64,000 nucleotides of DNA from Halopseudomonas pelagia (GCF_009497895.1 NZ_CP033116.1:4464001-4528000), one strand, 5' to 3'; counted from the stretch's first letter, positions 28,209 to 39,437 are shown. Notes: generated by a model from the letters alone, not told the origin. Program-made: numbers and translations.

Positions 28209-28727
28209 TTGAAAGACAGCAAACCCAGCAAGCAGGCCGCCAAGGTAACCACTCCACTGCACTTATTGCAGACCCTGACCCGCACCCTCAATGAACATCT
28301 GGGAGAAGCCTGCCAGCAAGCCGAAAAAGACGCTCGCAAGGCGCTGGAAAAGCTCAATCGGCAGCATGAAAAGCTGCTGGAAAAAATCGCTGAAGCGGAA
28401 GAAAAACTAGGCTCACGCCAAGCCAACGGCAATGACGCCAAGTCGCTGGAGAAAAGCCAGACCAAATTGAGCGCCCTGCAACAGGCGTTGAGTGAGCTAC
28501 AGACCTCGCGCACTGCGGCGGAAGACTACACTCGTCAACTGCAGAACGATATTCAGCAGACGCTGCGCATTGGTAAAGGCCTGGAAAGAATCGAAGGCCA
28601 GGCTGCGCAGGCGATCGAGAAACGCGGCAAACCGCCGGCGCCAGCTCGGGTCAGAAATCGCAAGCCTGGCAACACTGCCCGCCGCAAAAAACCTGCAACG
28701 GCTGACTCGGCTAGCGCTTCATCCTGA
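28209..28727 (+). CDS. algP: AlgP-like regulator, short form without KPAA repeats
   Basis: 172 aa, start TTG (MKDSKPSK) with GGAG 7 nt upstream. The N-terminal part (TTPLHLLQTLTRTLNEHLGE) and the following coiled coil (about 30-125) match AlgP of P. aeruginosa in position and sequence pattern. That protein continues in a long histone H1-like KPAA repeat; here only a short basic tail remains (about 137-172, PAPARVRNRKPGN, RRKKPAT). Last codons overlap the convergent TIGR02444 gene by 17 bp. DNA binding by this short tail is uncertain. Confidence 0.82.
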   Translation: MKDSKPSKQAAKVTTPLHLLQTLTRTLNEHLGEACQQAEKDARKALEKLNRQHEKLLEKIAEAEEKLGSRQANGNDAKSLEKSQTKLSALQQALSELQTSRTAAEDYTRQLQNDIQQTLRIGKGLERIEGQAAQAIEKRGKPPAPARVRNRKPGNTARRKKPATADSASASS

Positions 28728-29208
28728 TCTGCCGGGTCACCAGCCCGGCCAGTTCGGCGAGCAAGCGGCTCACTGACGCACTTACCTCAACCCCTTGAGC
28801 CTCGCAGCTGGCAAACAATTGCGCGTCGGGGCTCACGGGATCACTGAGCACCACGCCCATCCCTTCGCAGAACACTCCCAAGCGCTCCAACTGCTGCCAC
28901 TCGGCGGCCTGCTCGCAGGCTTTGATCATGGAGTACAGCTCGGTATCGCGATCATGCTCGGCCACTGCTCTGCGTGCCGCGCGCAAGTGCATGATCACCC
29001 GCTGATGCGCCGGCCGTTGCTCGGCGCAAATACTCGTCCAATCTGTACCTTCCACGGGTTGCCCGCGCCCGGCCAGCCAACAGCCGACCAACAGCAGTAA
29101 CACGTCCAGCCCGTACTCGTCCTGCAGACGCAGCAGTATCGGCTCGACACCCGGCAACGGGTATAGCCTGTGCACATGATCGGTCAACGTCAAAGCAGTC
29201 TTGGTCAT
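28711..29208 (-). CDS. TIGR02444 family protein, function unknown
   Basis: 165 aa, helical, no signal peptide. It shows the family's pattern: VHRLYPLPGVEPILLRLQDEYG near the N-terminus, LDVLLLLVGCWLAGRG, then charged helices (LRAARRAVAEHDRD). Found in pseudomonads close to algP and an ABC-F gene, as here. No biochemical role is known to me. Divergent from the ABC-F gene by 66 bp. Confidence 0.85.
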   Translation of the reverse strand: MTKTALTLTDHVHRLYPLPGVEPILLRLQDEYGLDVLLLLVGCWLAGRGQPVEGTDWTSICAEQRPAHQRVIMHLRAARRAVAEHDRDTELYSMIKACEQAAEWQQLERLGVFCEGMGVVLSDPVSPDAQLFASCEAQGVEVSASVSRLLAELAGLVTRQIRMKR

Positions 29209-29257
29209 AGATTACAGCTTAACCCGAGCTGATGAACACGCACAGTAGCCTGGGCAC

Positions 29258-29266
29258 TGATATACT
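29258..29266 (+). promoter_or_regulatory. Extended -10 promoter very close to the ABC-F start
   Basis: TGATATACT: an extended -10 (TGn) followed by TATACT at 29261-29266. Transcription should begin near 29273, at or just before the ATG at 29275. No ribosome-binding sequence lies before the ATG (ccgccccc), consistent with a leaderless mRNA. Confidence 0.5.
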
Positions 29267-29274
29267 CCGCCCCC

Positions 29275-31209
29275 ATGATCAAGATCGAATCCCTGACACT
29301 CCAACGTGGCCCGCTGCGCTTGCTGGAGAACGCTGACCTCACCCTGCATCCCGGCCAGAAAGCGGGCTTGCTGGGCACCAACGGTGCCGGCAAATCCAGC
29401 CTGTTTGCCCTGCTGCGCGGCGAACTGAGCCCCGACGCAGGCGACTGCAGTCTGCCCCCGGACTGGCGTATTTCGCACATGCAGCAGGAGATCGACAACC
29501 TTGACCGAGTTGCCGTGGACTATGTGCTGGATGGCGACGCGCGCCTGCGTGACATTCAGCAGCGCCTGGCTGACGCGGAAGATCAGCAGTTGGCGGCAGA
29601 GCTCGGCACTTTGTATGCCGAACTGGAAGCGCATGATGGCTTCAGTGCGGACAGCCGCGCGCGCACTTTGCTTGCCGGCCTGGGCTTCAGCAGCGAACAA
29701 TGTGAAGCCAAGGTAGGGGATTTTTCCGGCGGCTGGCGCATGCGCCTGAACCTGGCGCAGGCACTGATGTGCCCATCTGACCTGCTGCTTCTCGATGAAC
29801 CGACCAACCACCTGGATCTGGATGCGATTCTCTGGCTGGAAGACTGGTTGCGGGCCTATCAGGGCACCTTGTTGCTTATCTCTCACGACCGCGATTTCCT
29901 CGATGCGGTGGTAGAGCACATCGTGCACGTGGAAGCACGCAAGCTGACCCTGTACCGCGGTGGCTACACGCAATTCGAGCGTACCCGTGCCGAGCGTCTT
30001 GGCCAGCAACAGGCCGCGTTCGAAAAGCAGCAAGCGCAACGCGAACATATGCAGAAGTACATTGCCCGCTTCCGTGCCCAGGCAAGCAAGGCCAAGCAGG
30101 CGCAAAGCCGCCTGAAAGCCCTGGAGCGCATGGAAAACATCGGCCCGGCGCATATGGATTCACCTTTTTCGTTCAGCTTTCGCGAGGCCGACAGCCAGTC
30201 CAGCCCCCTGATAGATCTGCACCACGGCCAGCTTGGCTATGGCGATAAGGCCATCCTGGAGCAGGTCAAATTGCAACTGGTTCCCGGCGCGCGGATTGGC
30301 GTGCTGGGCCCGAATGGTGCCGGCAAATCAACCCTGATCAAGACCCTGGCCGGCAGCCTGGCATTGCAAAGCGGTGAAATGAAAACCGGGGAGCATCTGG
30401 CCATCGGTTATTTTGCCCAACATCAGCTCGACAGCCTGGACCCCAAAGCCAGCCCGCTGCTTCACCTGGCCCGCATCGCGCCGCAGGAGCGTGAGCAGGC
30501 ACTGCGTAATTTCCTCGGCGGCTTTGACTTCCATGGTGCGCGCGCCGAAGAGCCGGTGCTGAACTTCTCCGGTGGCGAGAAAGCCCGCCTGGCCCTGGCT
30601 TTGATCGCCTGGCAGAAACCCAACCTGCTGTTGCTGGACGAGCCGACCAACCACCTGGATATGGAAATGCGCCACGCGCTGACGCTGGCGCTGCAGCAAT
30701 TTGAGGGTGCCATGCTGTTGGTCTCCCACGACCGCGCGTTGATCCGCGACACAACGGACGAACTCTGGCTGGTCGCCGACGGCCGACTTGAGACTTACGA
30801 AGACGACCTGGATACCTACACGCGCTGGCTGGCGCGCTTCCGCCAGCAACAGGCGGACGAAATCAAAGCCGCCAACGCCGGCGATGCGGGTGCGGAGCCG
30901 GAGCGGGTAGATGCCAAGACGCAGCGCCGCCTGGCGGCCGAACAGCGTCAGCGGCTGGCACCGCTAAAGAAAAGCATCGACAAGCTGGAGAAAGAAATGA
31001 GCAAGGCCCAGGCCGAACTCGGCGAGATCGAGACCGCCCTAGCCGATGCCGATATCTATAGTCAGGACAACAAGGACCAGCTCAAAGCGCTGCTGGCTCG
31101 TCAGGCCGCCAGCAAACAACTGATCGAGCAACTGGAAGAACGCTGGCTCGAGAGTAACGAAGAGCTGGAAGCCATGGCTGAAGCGGAAGACGCGTGCGAC
31201 AGGGCTTGA
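29275..31209 (+). CDS. ABC-F family ribosome-associated ATPase (YheS-like)
   Basis: 644 aa soluble protein with two ABC domains and no membrane part. Domain 1: Walker A GTNGAGKSS (about 35-43), signature FSGGWRMRLNLAQAL, Walker B LLLLDEPTNHLDLD. P-site tRNA interaction motif (linker) region about 230-300, rich in Gln/Lys/Arg. Domain 2: GPNGAGKST, NFSGGEKARLALAL, LLLDEPTNHLDME. The C-terminal extension from about 545 is a charged coiled coil as in YheS/Uup. ABC-F factors rescue or tune translating ribosomes; the exact client is unknown. Confidence 0.92.
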   Translation: MIKIESLTLQRGPLRLLENADLTLHPGQKAGLLGTNGAGKSSLFALLRGELSPDAGDCSLPPDWRISHMQQEIDNLDRVAVDYVLDGDARLRDIQQRLADAEDQQLAAELGTLYAELEAHDGFSADSRARTLLAGLGFSSEQCEAKVGDFSGGWRMRLNLAQALMCPSDLLLLDEPTNHLDLDAILWLEDWLRAYQGTLLLISHDRDFLDAVVEHIVHVEARKLTLYRGGYTQFERTRAERLGQQQAAFEKQQAQREHMQKYIARFRAQASKAKQAQSRLKALERMENIGPAHMDSPFSFSFREADSQSSPLIDLHHGQLGYGDKAILEQVKLQLVPGARIGVLGPNGAGKSTLIKTLAGSLALQSGEMKTGEHLAIGYFAQHQLDSLDPKASPLLHLARIAPQEREQALRNFLGGFDFHGARAEEPVLNFSGGEKARLALALIAWQKPNLLLLDEPTNHLDMEMRHALTLALQQFEGAMLLVSHDRALIRDTTDELWLVADGRLETYEDDLDTYTRWLARFRQQQADEIKAANAGDAGAEPERVDAKTQRRLAAEQRQRLAPLKKSIDKLEKEMSKAQAELGEIETALADADIYSQDNKDQLKALLARQAASKQLIEQLEERWLESNEELEAMAEAEDACDRA

Positions 31210-31221
31210 GAGCCCAGCTTG

Positions 31222-31980
31222 TCACCAGGGAATAAGCTTGCCGTCCCAGGCGTAGAACTGGCCAGTATCTTCAGGGACCCGTTCCGCCATCACCGCCAGC
31301 AATCGTTCGGCGACGAAGTCGGCGGTGAACAGCTTGCCCTCCGGCACATTCGCCTGAAAAGGTCGCGACAGCTCGGTATCGGTGGTGCCGGGGTGCAACA
31401 GCAGACAAATTCCCTGGCGGTTCAACCGTTGCCACTCCACGGCGAAGGTGCGCAGCAGCATGTTCTGCGCTGCCTTGCTGGCGCGGTAGGCATACCAACC
31501 GCCCAGACGGTTGTCACCGATGGACCCCACCCGCGCCGACAGCGAGGCAAAGATGCAGCGGTGCTTGCCGCGCAGCAGTGGCAAGAAGGCCTTGGCGAGC
31601 AAAATCGGAATTCCCGCGTTGATAGTGAAGCTGCGCTGCAATGCGCTGAGGGATACCTGGCGCAGGGATTTTTCCGGCTGCTGCCCCTGATCCTCATGCA
31701 GAAAACCCACGGTATTGACCAACATATCCAGCCGGCTACAGCGCTCCGCCACATTGGCTGCCAAGGCCTCCAGGGCTGGCTCGTCAGCCAGGTCACCGAG
31801 CAGCGGGATCAACCTTGAGTCATTCGGCCAACCGCCCTGAGGTGCGCTTCGCGCTAACGCAAAGATCTGACCGACGTCCGTACGCAACAGCAGCTGCTGC
31901 ACCAACGCCCAACCAATGCCGCGACTGGCACCGGCGACAACAATGCAGGCCGGTCGATCCGGCGCAAAACCCAAATCCAT
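31222..31980 (-). CDS. Short-chain dehydrogenase/reductase (C-factor-like)
   Basis: 252 aa. NAD(P)-binding GASRGIG at 17-23, NTVG motif in LVNTVGFLHED, catalytic Ser region FASLSARVGSIGDNR and YxxxK in WYAYRASKAAQ. The pattern resembles the CsgA/C-factor group of SDRs, whose substrates vary. The start at 31980 matches the glycine motif spacing; the frame upstream overlaps the divergent yaiI gene and is not coding. Convergent with the ABC-F gene (12 bp between stops). Confidence 0.9.
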   Translation of the reverse strand: MDLGFAPDRPACIVVAGASRGIGWALVQQLLLRTDVGQIFALARSAPQGGWPNDSRLIPLLGDLADEPALEALAANVAERCSRLDMLVNTVGFLHEDQGQQPEKSLRQVSLSALQRSFTINAGIPILLAKAFLPLLRGKHRCIFASLSARVGSIGDNRLGGWYAYRASKAAQNMLLRTFAVEWQRLNRQGICLLLHPGTTDTELSRPFQANVPEGKLFTADFVAERLLAVMAERVPEDTGQFYAWDGKLIPW

Positions 31981-32038
31981 GCTGCAACCTCCTGCGCTTT
32001 GGGGGAAACTACCCTTTTGCTCTGTGGAACCGCCCGCC

Positions 32039-32485
32039 ATGACGCTTTGGATTGATGCTGATGCCTGCCCCCGCCCCGTACGCGATATCGTCGTGCGGGC
32101 GGCCCGGCGCCGGCAAATTGAACTGGTACTGGTCGCCAACAGCCCACAAGCGCTGCCGCCCGGCCCTGGCATCCGCCAGGTTACGGTCTCCAGCGGCGCC
32201 GATGTGGCCGACCAATACATCATCGACCATTCAGTGCCCGGCGATTTGGTCATTACCGCCGACATCCCGCTGGCCGCGGGCCTGGTCGAACGCAAGGTCA
32301 CCGCAATCAACCCGCGTGGCGAGGTGTATAACAAAGCCAACGTGGGCGAACGCCTGGCAGTGCGCAACCTGATGGACGAACTGCGCGGCGCCGGCCTGGC
32401 CGGCCGCAGCGGCCCCGCACCCTACAACGACAAGGACAAGCAGGCCTTTGCCAACTCGCTGGATCGCTTGCTGGCCAACCTCTAG
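32039..32485 (+). CDS. YaiI/YqxD family protein (UPF0178)
   Basis: 148 aa. N-terminal LWIDADACPRPVRDIV with conserved Asp residues, then SSGADVADQYIIDHSVPGDL, VITADIPLAAGLVERK and NPRGEVYNKANVGERLA: a PIN-like fold with acidic residues that suggests nuclease activity, unproved. Start at 32039, where the family begins; the frame remains open upstream without support. Confidence 0.93.
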   Translation: MTLWIDADACPRPVRDIVVRAARRRQIELVLVANSPQALPPGPGIRQVTVSSGADVADQYIIDHSVPGDLVITADIPLAAGLVERKVTAINPRGEVYNKANVGERLAVRNLMDELRGAGLAGRSGPAPYNDKDKQAFANSLDRLLANL

Positions 32486-32523
32486 CCTCGACTCAAGCGC
32501 ACCGCAGCTCATTTGCAAGAGCC

Positions 32524-33090
32524 TCATTGGATGTCACACAGACATGAAACGGTATCCTGATTGAGGATATTAACCCGGCGGCCAGCCAACAACGCGCTGA
32601 TCACCGGCTCGATAAAACTGCTGGCCTGACTGCATTGCGCGCCATCACTATAGGGGCCGACATAGGCGAGCTTCCCGGCGGCATCCCAGATCGCGACGGA
32701 GGGCGCGCCGGGCCAGCTTGCCCAGGCATCAGGCATAGGCCAGAACGGTAGCGTTTTCAACACCCCTGGCAGCGTCTGCGCCGAGTTCTGGCCAGAGCGT
32801 GCGAACTGCACTCCCTGACTACCAAAACGCTGAGTCATCTCATCAACATAGCCTTGATGCCCGCCATTACATGGACACCCGCTCTGCCACACATGCAGCA
32901 CCTGAACCTGACCGGGTTCGAACGGTGGCGCCACCGCTTCAGCGCCAAAATAGGCCGGCCGCTCAAAGGCCTTGAGATAGTGCGCCTCATACCACCAGAA
33001 CGCCCAGGCCAGGCCGAGAATCCAGATCAACAGCAAAGCGCCAATTACCGTGCGCTTAAGCCAGATCCGGAACGCTGATTGTGTCTGCAA
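32524..33090 (-). CDS. DUF6436 thioredoxin-fold membrane-anchored protein
   Basis: 188 aa. One N-terminal membrane helix (TVIGALLLIWILGLAWAFWW), then a thioredoxin-like periplasmic domain with the unusual redox motif CPCN (WQSGCPCNGGHQGY) and a likely cis-Pro in WPGAPSVAIWD. Additional Cys in GAQCSQ and the terminal SCLCDIQ. This is the pattern of DUF6436. Redox partner unknown. Convergent with yaiI. Confidence 0.75.
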   Translation of the reverse strand: MQTQSAFRIWLKRTVIGALLLIWILGLAWAFWWYEAHYLKAFERPAYFGAEAVAPPFEPGQVQVLHVWQSGCPCNGGHQGYVDEMTQRFGSQGVQFARSGQNSAQTLPGVLKTLPFWPMPDAWASWPGAPSVAIWDAAGKLAYVGPYSDGAQCSQASSFIEPVISALLAGRRVNILNQDTVSCLCDIQ

Positions 33091-33321
33091 AAATACCTCG
33101 ATAGCAGAATAACTTGCCGTTCAATTATACATTCATGGCTTGTTGTTCAATTTATTTTCGTTATTAAATGTCTTTCTGCAAACCTTTCCACAACTTGCCG
33201 CATCACGCGAAAGCAGTGCTTCCGCGAGCAATTCTTCGCAGGTATGCTGGTCGCACAACCCTGTTGTAAGGCAAGCAAGGGATCCGGCACCTACTCGGCC
33301 GGACAAGGAAGAAACCCTCCA
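33091..33321. other. AT-rich divergent intergenic region
   Basis: Separates the DUF6436 gene from the diguanylate cyclase gene. The part nearest DUF6436 is clearly more AT-rich than its neighbours (33120-33190). It must hold both promoters; no operator is recognised. An open frame runs through it in phase with the cyclase gene but shows no ribosome site or conserved features. Confidence 0.4.
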
Positions 33322-34554
33322 ATGCTCGGCGAACTTGATCTAAAGACCCTAGGTGTTGCCCTGTCTCTGGTCACCCTGAGCATGACCCTGTTGCTGTCAA
33401 TTGCTGCCTGGCATGCCGGCAGCGAGAAGGGCCTGCGCCATTGGGCCATGGGCAACTTCGCATTGATGCTCGGCCTGCTGATGAACGTCAACCAGGATCA
33501 CATCCACCACAGCCTCTCCGTCGTGCTCGCCAACGGTTTGATGACCCTGGGCATAGGCGTGACCTGGCTCGGTGTGCGCGCATTCAAAGGCACCAGCCAG
33601 CCTCAAGCCGGGCCTATTCTAGCGGCGTTGCTGGTGATGCTGCTGCTATGGATATTCCGCTTCCATTTCGACAGCCTTACCGCCCGGCTGGGCATCGCTT
33701 CTATCGTGCTGGCGACCATGAGCCTGCTCTGCGCCCGCGAACTGCTGATCCCTGCCGAACAACCCCTGCGTACAGGCTACTGGCTGGCCGGCGGTGTTGC
33801 GCTCTTCTGCGGTCTGGGCCTGACTCTACGCGCGATTGCCAGCCTGAGCAGCCTGTCGCCCACGGTGGCAATCAGCAACAACCCACTGCAAAGCGCGACT
33901 TTACTGGGAGCCATGGTCGCGCAGATTGGCTTGGCCAGTGGCTTTATCCTGATGACCCACTATCGCACCGCCATGGCCTTGCACCGTCTGTCTGAAAGGG
34001 ATGCTCTGACCGGCACCCTGAACCGGCGCAGTCTATATGAGCAGGCTTTGCAAATCTTGAGCAAGGCCAGCGAGACCAAACTCCCGGTGACGCTGATCAT
34101 GCTCGATGCGGACCATTTCAAGCGTATCAATGATGAATTCGGTCATCAGACCGGCGATGCCGTGCTGTGTCATATGGTCGCACGGATACGCCAGCATCTA
34201 CGCGCCAACGATTTGCTCGGTCGTTACGGTGGTGAAGAATTTATTCTGATTCTTCCCGGCCTGGATACCGACAGTGCGACACAGGTAGCCGAACGTATCC
34301 GCCTGGGTCTGTGCAACCAGCCATGGCACGCCGAGGATACCCCGGTGCAATTAAGCATCAGCCTGGGTGTCGCCTGCTCCGACCAACAAGGCTATGTTTT
34401 CGACATTCTGCTCGGCGCCGCTGACGCCGCTTTATATCAGGCGAAAGCGCTCGGGCGTAACCGCGTGGAGCTGGCTCGACACCCCGGAACCGCGCCCAAG
34501 GATGAAATGGCATTACGCTTGCTGTCGCAATTCCGTCATAATCTGGACGTATAA
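33322..34554 (+). CDS. Membrane diguanylate cyclase (GGDEF)
   Basis: 410 aa from the ATG at 33322 (MLGELDLKTLGVALSLV), with AAGGAAG upstream. Residues 1-230 contain about seven hydrophobic segments, a membrane sensor of unknown ligand. The GGDEF domain begins near 245 (LSERDALTGTLNRRSL) and has an active GGEEF motif in RYGGEEFILILPG; DADHFKRINDEFGH is the metal site. An RxxD inhibitory site (RAND) lies 5 residues before GGEEF. So c-di-GMP synthesis with product inhibition is expected. No EAL domain. Confidence 0.92.
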   Translation: MLGELDLKTLGVALSLVTLSMTLLLSIAAWHAGSEKGLRHWAMGNFALMLGLLMNVNQDHIHHSLSVVLANGLMTLGIGVTWLGVRAFKGTSQPQAGPILAALLVMLLLWIFRFHFDSLTARLGIASIVLATMSLLCARELLIPAEQPLRTGYWLAGGVALFCGLGLTLRAIASLSSLSPTVAISNNPLQSATLLGAMVAQIGLASGFILMTHYRTAMALHRLSERDALTGTLNRRSLYEQALQILSKASETKLPVTLIMLDADHFKRINDEFGHQTGDAVLCHMVARIRQHLRANDLLGRYGGEEFILILPGLDTDSATQVAERIRLGLCNQPWHAEDTPVQLSISLGVACSDQQGYVFDILLGAADAALYQAKALGRNRVELARHPGTAPKDEMALRLLSQFRHNLDV

Positions 34555-34579
34555 CGTCAATCAGATAGGGACTTGGTAG

Positions 34580-35635
<1,056 letters not shown>

Positions 35636-35665
35636 ACTTATTCCGACATTCTTTTTGAGGTACTC

Positions 35666-37861
35666 ATGCAAGAGGTTACATCCGTGCGCGAAGAACTGGC
35701 CGAGATTCCCGAGACCGAAAGCGGGATCGAGGAAGCGCCAGCGCCACCTGTCTTGAGCGATCCGCCGGTGCACGCGGCGGACATCAACGTTCCTGAACTG
35801 TACATTCATCGCGAGCTTTCGCAGCTGCAGTTCAATATTCGTGTGCTCGAGCAGGCTCTGGATGAATCCTACCCATTGCTTGAACGCCTGAAATTTTTGC
35901 TGATTTTTTCCAGCAATATTGACGAGTTCTTCGAGATCCGCGTGGCCGGCCTGAAGAAACAGATCACCTTTGCCCGCGAGCAGACCGGCCCCGACGGACT
36001 TCAGCCGCAGCAGGTGTTGAGCAAGATCAGCGAGATCGCCCATCAGCAGATCACTCGTCAATACGCGCTGCTCAACGACATGCTTTTGCCGCAACTGGCA
36101 GAGAAAGGCATTCGCTTCGTACGCCGCCACCAGTGGACGCACAAGCAGACACTCTGGGTGCGCCGCTATTTCCGCCAGGAAGTCGCGCCCATCATCAGCC
36201 CCATCGGCCTGGATCCCACGCACCCCTTCCCCTTGTTGGTAAACAAGAGTCTGAACTTCATTGTGCAGCTGGAGGGCACCGACGCTTTTGGTCGCGATTC
36301 CGGCCTGGCGATTATCCCGGCCCCGCGCTCACTGCCGCGGCTGATCCGCATGCCTGATGAACTCTGCTCTGGCGGCGACAACTTCGTCTTTCTGTCATCG
36401 ATGATTCACGCCCACGCGGACGACCTGTTCCCCGGCATGAAAGTTTTGGGCTGTTACCAGTTCCGGCTGACGCGTAACGCCGATTTGATCGTTGACCCGG
36501 ATGAAGTGGACGACCTGGCGCGCGCACTGCGCGGCGAGCTGTTGTCGCGTCGTTACGGCGACGCCGTACGCCTGGAGGTGGCCGACAACTGCCCCAAGCC
36601 GCTGACCGACTTTCTGCTCAAGCAGTTCGGCCTGAACGAATCCGAGCTGTATGAAGTAAAGGGCCCGGTAAACCTGACCCGGCTGTTCTCGATTACTGGC
36701 TTGGAAAATCATGCCGACCTGCAATTCCCGAGCTTCAGCCCCGGTATTCCGAAGCTGCTGTCCAGCGCTGACACCCTGTTCCAGGCGATCAGCAAGCAGG
36801 ACATCCTGCTGCTGCACCCTTATGAGTCCTTCAGTCCGGTGGTCGATCTGCTGCGTCAGGCCGCGCAGGACACCAACGTGCTGGCGATCAAGCAGACGCT
36901 GTACCGCACCGGCGCCAACTCGGAAATCGTCAACGCCCTGGTCGAAGCGGCGAGAAACGGCAAGGAAGTCACGGTGGTGATCGAATTGCGTGCGCGCTTT
37001 GACGAGGAATCCAACCTGCAACTGGCCAGCCGCCTGCAGCAGGCCGGCGCCGTGGTCATTTATGGCGTGGTCGGCTTCAAGACCCACGCCAAGATGATGC
37101 TGATCCTGCGGCGCGAGGACAAGATCCTCAAGCGCTATGTACACATGGGCACCGGCAACTACCACGCCGGCAACGCGCGCCTGTACACCGACTACAGCAT
37201 TCTGACCTCGGACCTGGCGCTGACTGAAGATGTGCACAAGCTGTTCAACCAGTTGATCGGCATGGGCAAGACGCTGCGCATGAAGAAACTGCTGCAGGCG
37301 CCCTTCACCTTGAAGAAACGCCTGCTCGAACTGATCAACCGCGAAACGCTGACGGCGCAGGCCGGCAGGCCAGCGCATATCATTGCCAAGGCCAACGCAC
37401 TGACCGATGCGAAGATCATCAAGGCGCTTTACAAGGCCTCGCAGGCAGGCGTGAAGATCGATCTGATCATCCGCGGCATGTGCTGCCTGCGCCCGGGCGT
37501 CCCAGGCGTGTCGCACAACATCAACGTGCGTTCGATCATCGGCCGCTTTCTGGAACACAGCCGAGTCTACTACTTCCTCAATGACGGTCAGGAGCAGGTG
37601 TGGATGTCCAGTGCCGACATGATGGAGCGCAACCTCGACAAGCGCGTGGAGACCTGTTTCCCGCTGGAAGGCAAAAAGCTGATCACCCGCGCCAAGCAGG
37701 AACTGCAGGTGTTCATGACAGACAATACCCAGAGCTGGATATTGCAGACTGACGGTACCTACGTGCGCAGCAGTCCGACTGGCAATCAGCTTGCCCGCAG
37801 CGCACAGAGCGCGCTGCTGGAAAAGCTGGTCGGCCTACCTCAGCGCACCGTCAACGTGTAA
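35666..37861 (+). CDS. ppk: Polyphosphate kinase 1
   Basis: 731 aa. Makes polyphosphate from ATP. Four-domain PPK1: N domain ([20 protein letters not shown]), head domain, and two catalytic PLD-like domains. The phospho-acceptor His lies in [44 protein letters not shown] is conserved. An N-terminal acidic extension (about 1-35) precedes the domain. Its 3' end overlaps the convergent ppx gene by 22 bp. Confidence 0.97.
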   Translation: MQEVTSVREELAEIPETESGIEEAPAPPVLSDPPVHAADINVPELYIHRELSQLQFNIRVLEQALDESYPLLERLKFLLIFSSNIDEFFEIRVAGLKKQITFAREQTGPDGLQPQQVLSKISEIAHQQITRQYALLNDMLLPQLAEKGIRFVRRHQWTHKQTLWVRRYFRQEVAPIISPIGLDPTHPFPLLVNKSLNFIVQLEGTDAFGRDSGLAIIPAPRSLPRLIRMPDELCSGGDNFVFLSSMIHAHADDLFPGMKVLGCYQFRLTRNADLIVDPDEVDDLARALRGELLSRRYGDAVRLEVADNCPKPLTDFLLKQFGLNESELYEVKGPVNLTRLFSITGLENHADLQFPSFSPGIPKLLSSADTLFQAISKQDILLLHPYESFSPVVDLLRQAAQDTNVLAIKQTLYRTGANSEIVNALVEAARNGKEVTVVIELRARFDEESNLQLASRLQQAGAVVIYGVVGFKTHAKMMLILRREDKILKRYVHMGTGNYHAGNARLYTDYSILTSDLALTEDVHKLFNQLIGMGKTLRMKKLLQAPFTLKKRLLELINRETLTAQAGRPAHIIAKANALTDAKIIKALYKASQAGVKIDLIIRGMCCLRPGVPGVSHNINVRSIIGRFLEHSRVYYFLNDGQEQVWMSSADMMERNLDKRVETCFPLEGKKLITRAKQELQVFMTDNTQSWILQTDGTYVRSSPTGNQLARSAQSALLEKLVGLPQRTVNV

Positions 37862-39345
37862 TTGGCCTTGGCCCAGAACTGCGCTTCCTGAGCGAAGTCA
37901 GCCTGGGTCAGGGGATTGGCATCAAGCCAACCCTCGGGGAAGTGAATTTCCAGAAAGTTGTCACCCGCCTGAACCTGAAGCTCAGGCATATCCTGGTTGC
38001 CGCGAATATGGTGATACAAAATCGCCAGGCGCAGCAGCATGCACAGGCGCAGCAGGGTGATGGCCTCATCACCCATCTCGGATAAACGCTCGGCGCTCGG
38101 CAGGTTGCGCCGGTGTCCCCATACCAGCAACGCCAAGGCCTGTTGTTCCTGGCGGGAGAACCCGGCCAGATCGGCGTGCTCAATCAGATAGGCGCCGTGC
38201 TTGTGATACTGGCTGTGCGCAATATCCAGACCCACCTCGTGGACCCGCGCGGCCCAGCAGAGCATATTGGCGTGCTTGTCGTCATCCAGGTTCCAGTTCG
38301 CGGCGGCCTTGCCGAACAGGCTTAGCGCCTTGCTCTCGACCCTTGCCGCCTGTTCCAGATCCACGTGGCAGCGCTCCATCAGCGCGCTCAGGGTGCGCTC
38401 GCGTACGTCCTCGTGCTGATGTCGGCCGAGCAGATCGTAAAGCACACCCTCGCGCAGCGCGCCGTCGGAGTGACTCATCACCTGAACGCCCAGGGCGTCG
38501 ACAATGGCTTCGAGAATCGCCAGACCCGCCGGCAAAATCGGTTTGCGGTCAGGCTTGAGGCCGGGGATATCCAGCTTATCGACCTGGCCGGCTTTAAACA
38601 GCTTGCGCTTCAGCCAACCCAGGCCTTCGGGGGTCAGTTCGTCCTGCGTGCGTCCGCCGGATTGCACGCACTGACGGATGGTACGAATGGTGCCCGAGGC
38701 ACCCACCGCTTCCTGCCAGCCAAGGCGCTGAATGGCCTGTTCAATTTGCATCAGCTCCAGGCGCGCCGCTGTATAAGCCTGCGCATAACGGCCGGGAGTG
38801 ACCTTGCCATCAGGGAAATAACGCCGGGTAAAGGACACGCAGCCCATCTGCAAACTCTCGCGCAGAATCGACTCGAAACGCTCGCCAACAATGAACTCGG
38901 TGCTGCCCCCGCCGATATCGACCACCAGCCGTTTGCCCGCGTCATCGGCCTGGGTGTGCGAGACGCCAAGATAGATAAGGCGGGCTTCCTCACGACCGGA
39001 GACCACATCCACGCGGTGACCGATGATTTGCCGCACCTGGCGCATGAACTGCGCCCTGTTGCGGGCTTCACGCAGTGCATTGGTGCCAACGATGCGCACC
39101 GCGCCATCAGGCAGGCCGTTGGTCAGCTGGGCAAAACGTCGCAGGCAATCAATTCCCCGCTGCATCGCCTCTTCGCTGAGCTCGCCCTGATCATTCAGGC
39201 CGGCCGCCAGTTGCACCTTCTCACCCAGACGCTCAAGGATACGTATTTCGCCATGGTCGACTTTGGCCAGCACCATATGGAAGCTGTTTGACCCCAGGTC
39301 AATTGCAGCCACCAAGGGAAAATCAGCCTGTTTTCTTTGCACCAT
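37840..39345 (-). CDS. ppx: Exopolyphosphatase
   Basis: 501 aa Ppx/GppA-family enzyme. Actin-like fold: [15 protein letters not shown] at about 12, [28 protein letters not shown], catalytic Glu in [13 protein letters not shown]-terminal HD-like region ([41 protein letters not shown]). Start placed at 39345 ([16 protein letters not shown]); the longer frame upstream lacks support. Convergent, overlapping the end of ppk by 22 bp; antisense 3' ends may pair. Confidence 0.95.
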   Translation of the reverse strand: MVQRKQADFPLVAAIDLGSNSFHMVLAKVDHGEIRILERLGEKVQLAAGLNDQGELSEEAMQRGIDCLRRFAQLTNGLPDGAVRIVGTNALREARNRAQFMRQVRQIIGHRVDVVSGREEARLIYLGVSHTQADDAGKRLVVDIGGGSTEFIVGERFESILRESLQMGCVSFTRRYFPDGKVTPGRYAQAYTAARLELMQIEQAIQRLGWQEAVGASGTIRTIRQCVQSGGRTQDELTPEGLGWLKRKLFKAGQVDKLDIPGLKPDRKPILPAGLAILEAIVDALGVQVMSHSDGALREGVLYDLLGRHQHEDVRERTLSALMERCHVDLEQAARVESKALSLFGKAAANWNLDDDKHANMLCWAARVHEVGLDIAHSQYHKHGAYLIEHADLAGFSRQEQQALALLVWGHRRNLPSAERLSEMGDEAITLLRLCMLLRLAILYHHIRGNQDMPELQVQAGDNFLEIHFPEGWLDANPLTQADFAQEAQFWAKANYTLTVR

Positions 39346-39437
39346 GCGCCCGCCTCGTGAGGTGTTTGTGCGAATTCTAACACCCGATGGTGACCTTGTG
39401 CCCGCCTGCTTCCACCTTCCGCTACCGGCAACGGTGA

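Noticed and set aside
33079..33321. 81-residue N-terminal extension of the diguanylate cyclase
   Set aside because: It overlaps the divergent gene's start region, is AT-rich, and has no ribosome site; the ATG at 33322 has one.
36395..37558. 387-aa open frame antisense to ppk
   Set aside because: Shadow; no start signal or domain.
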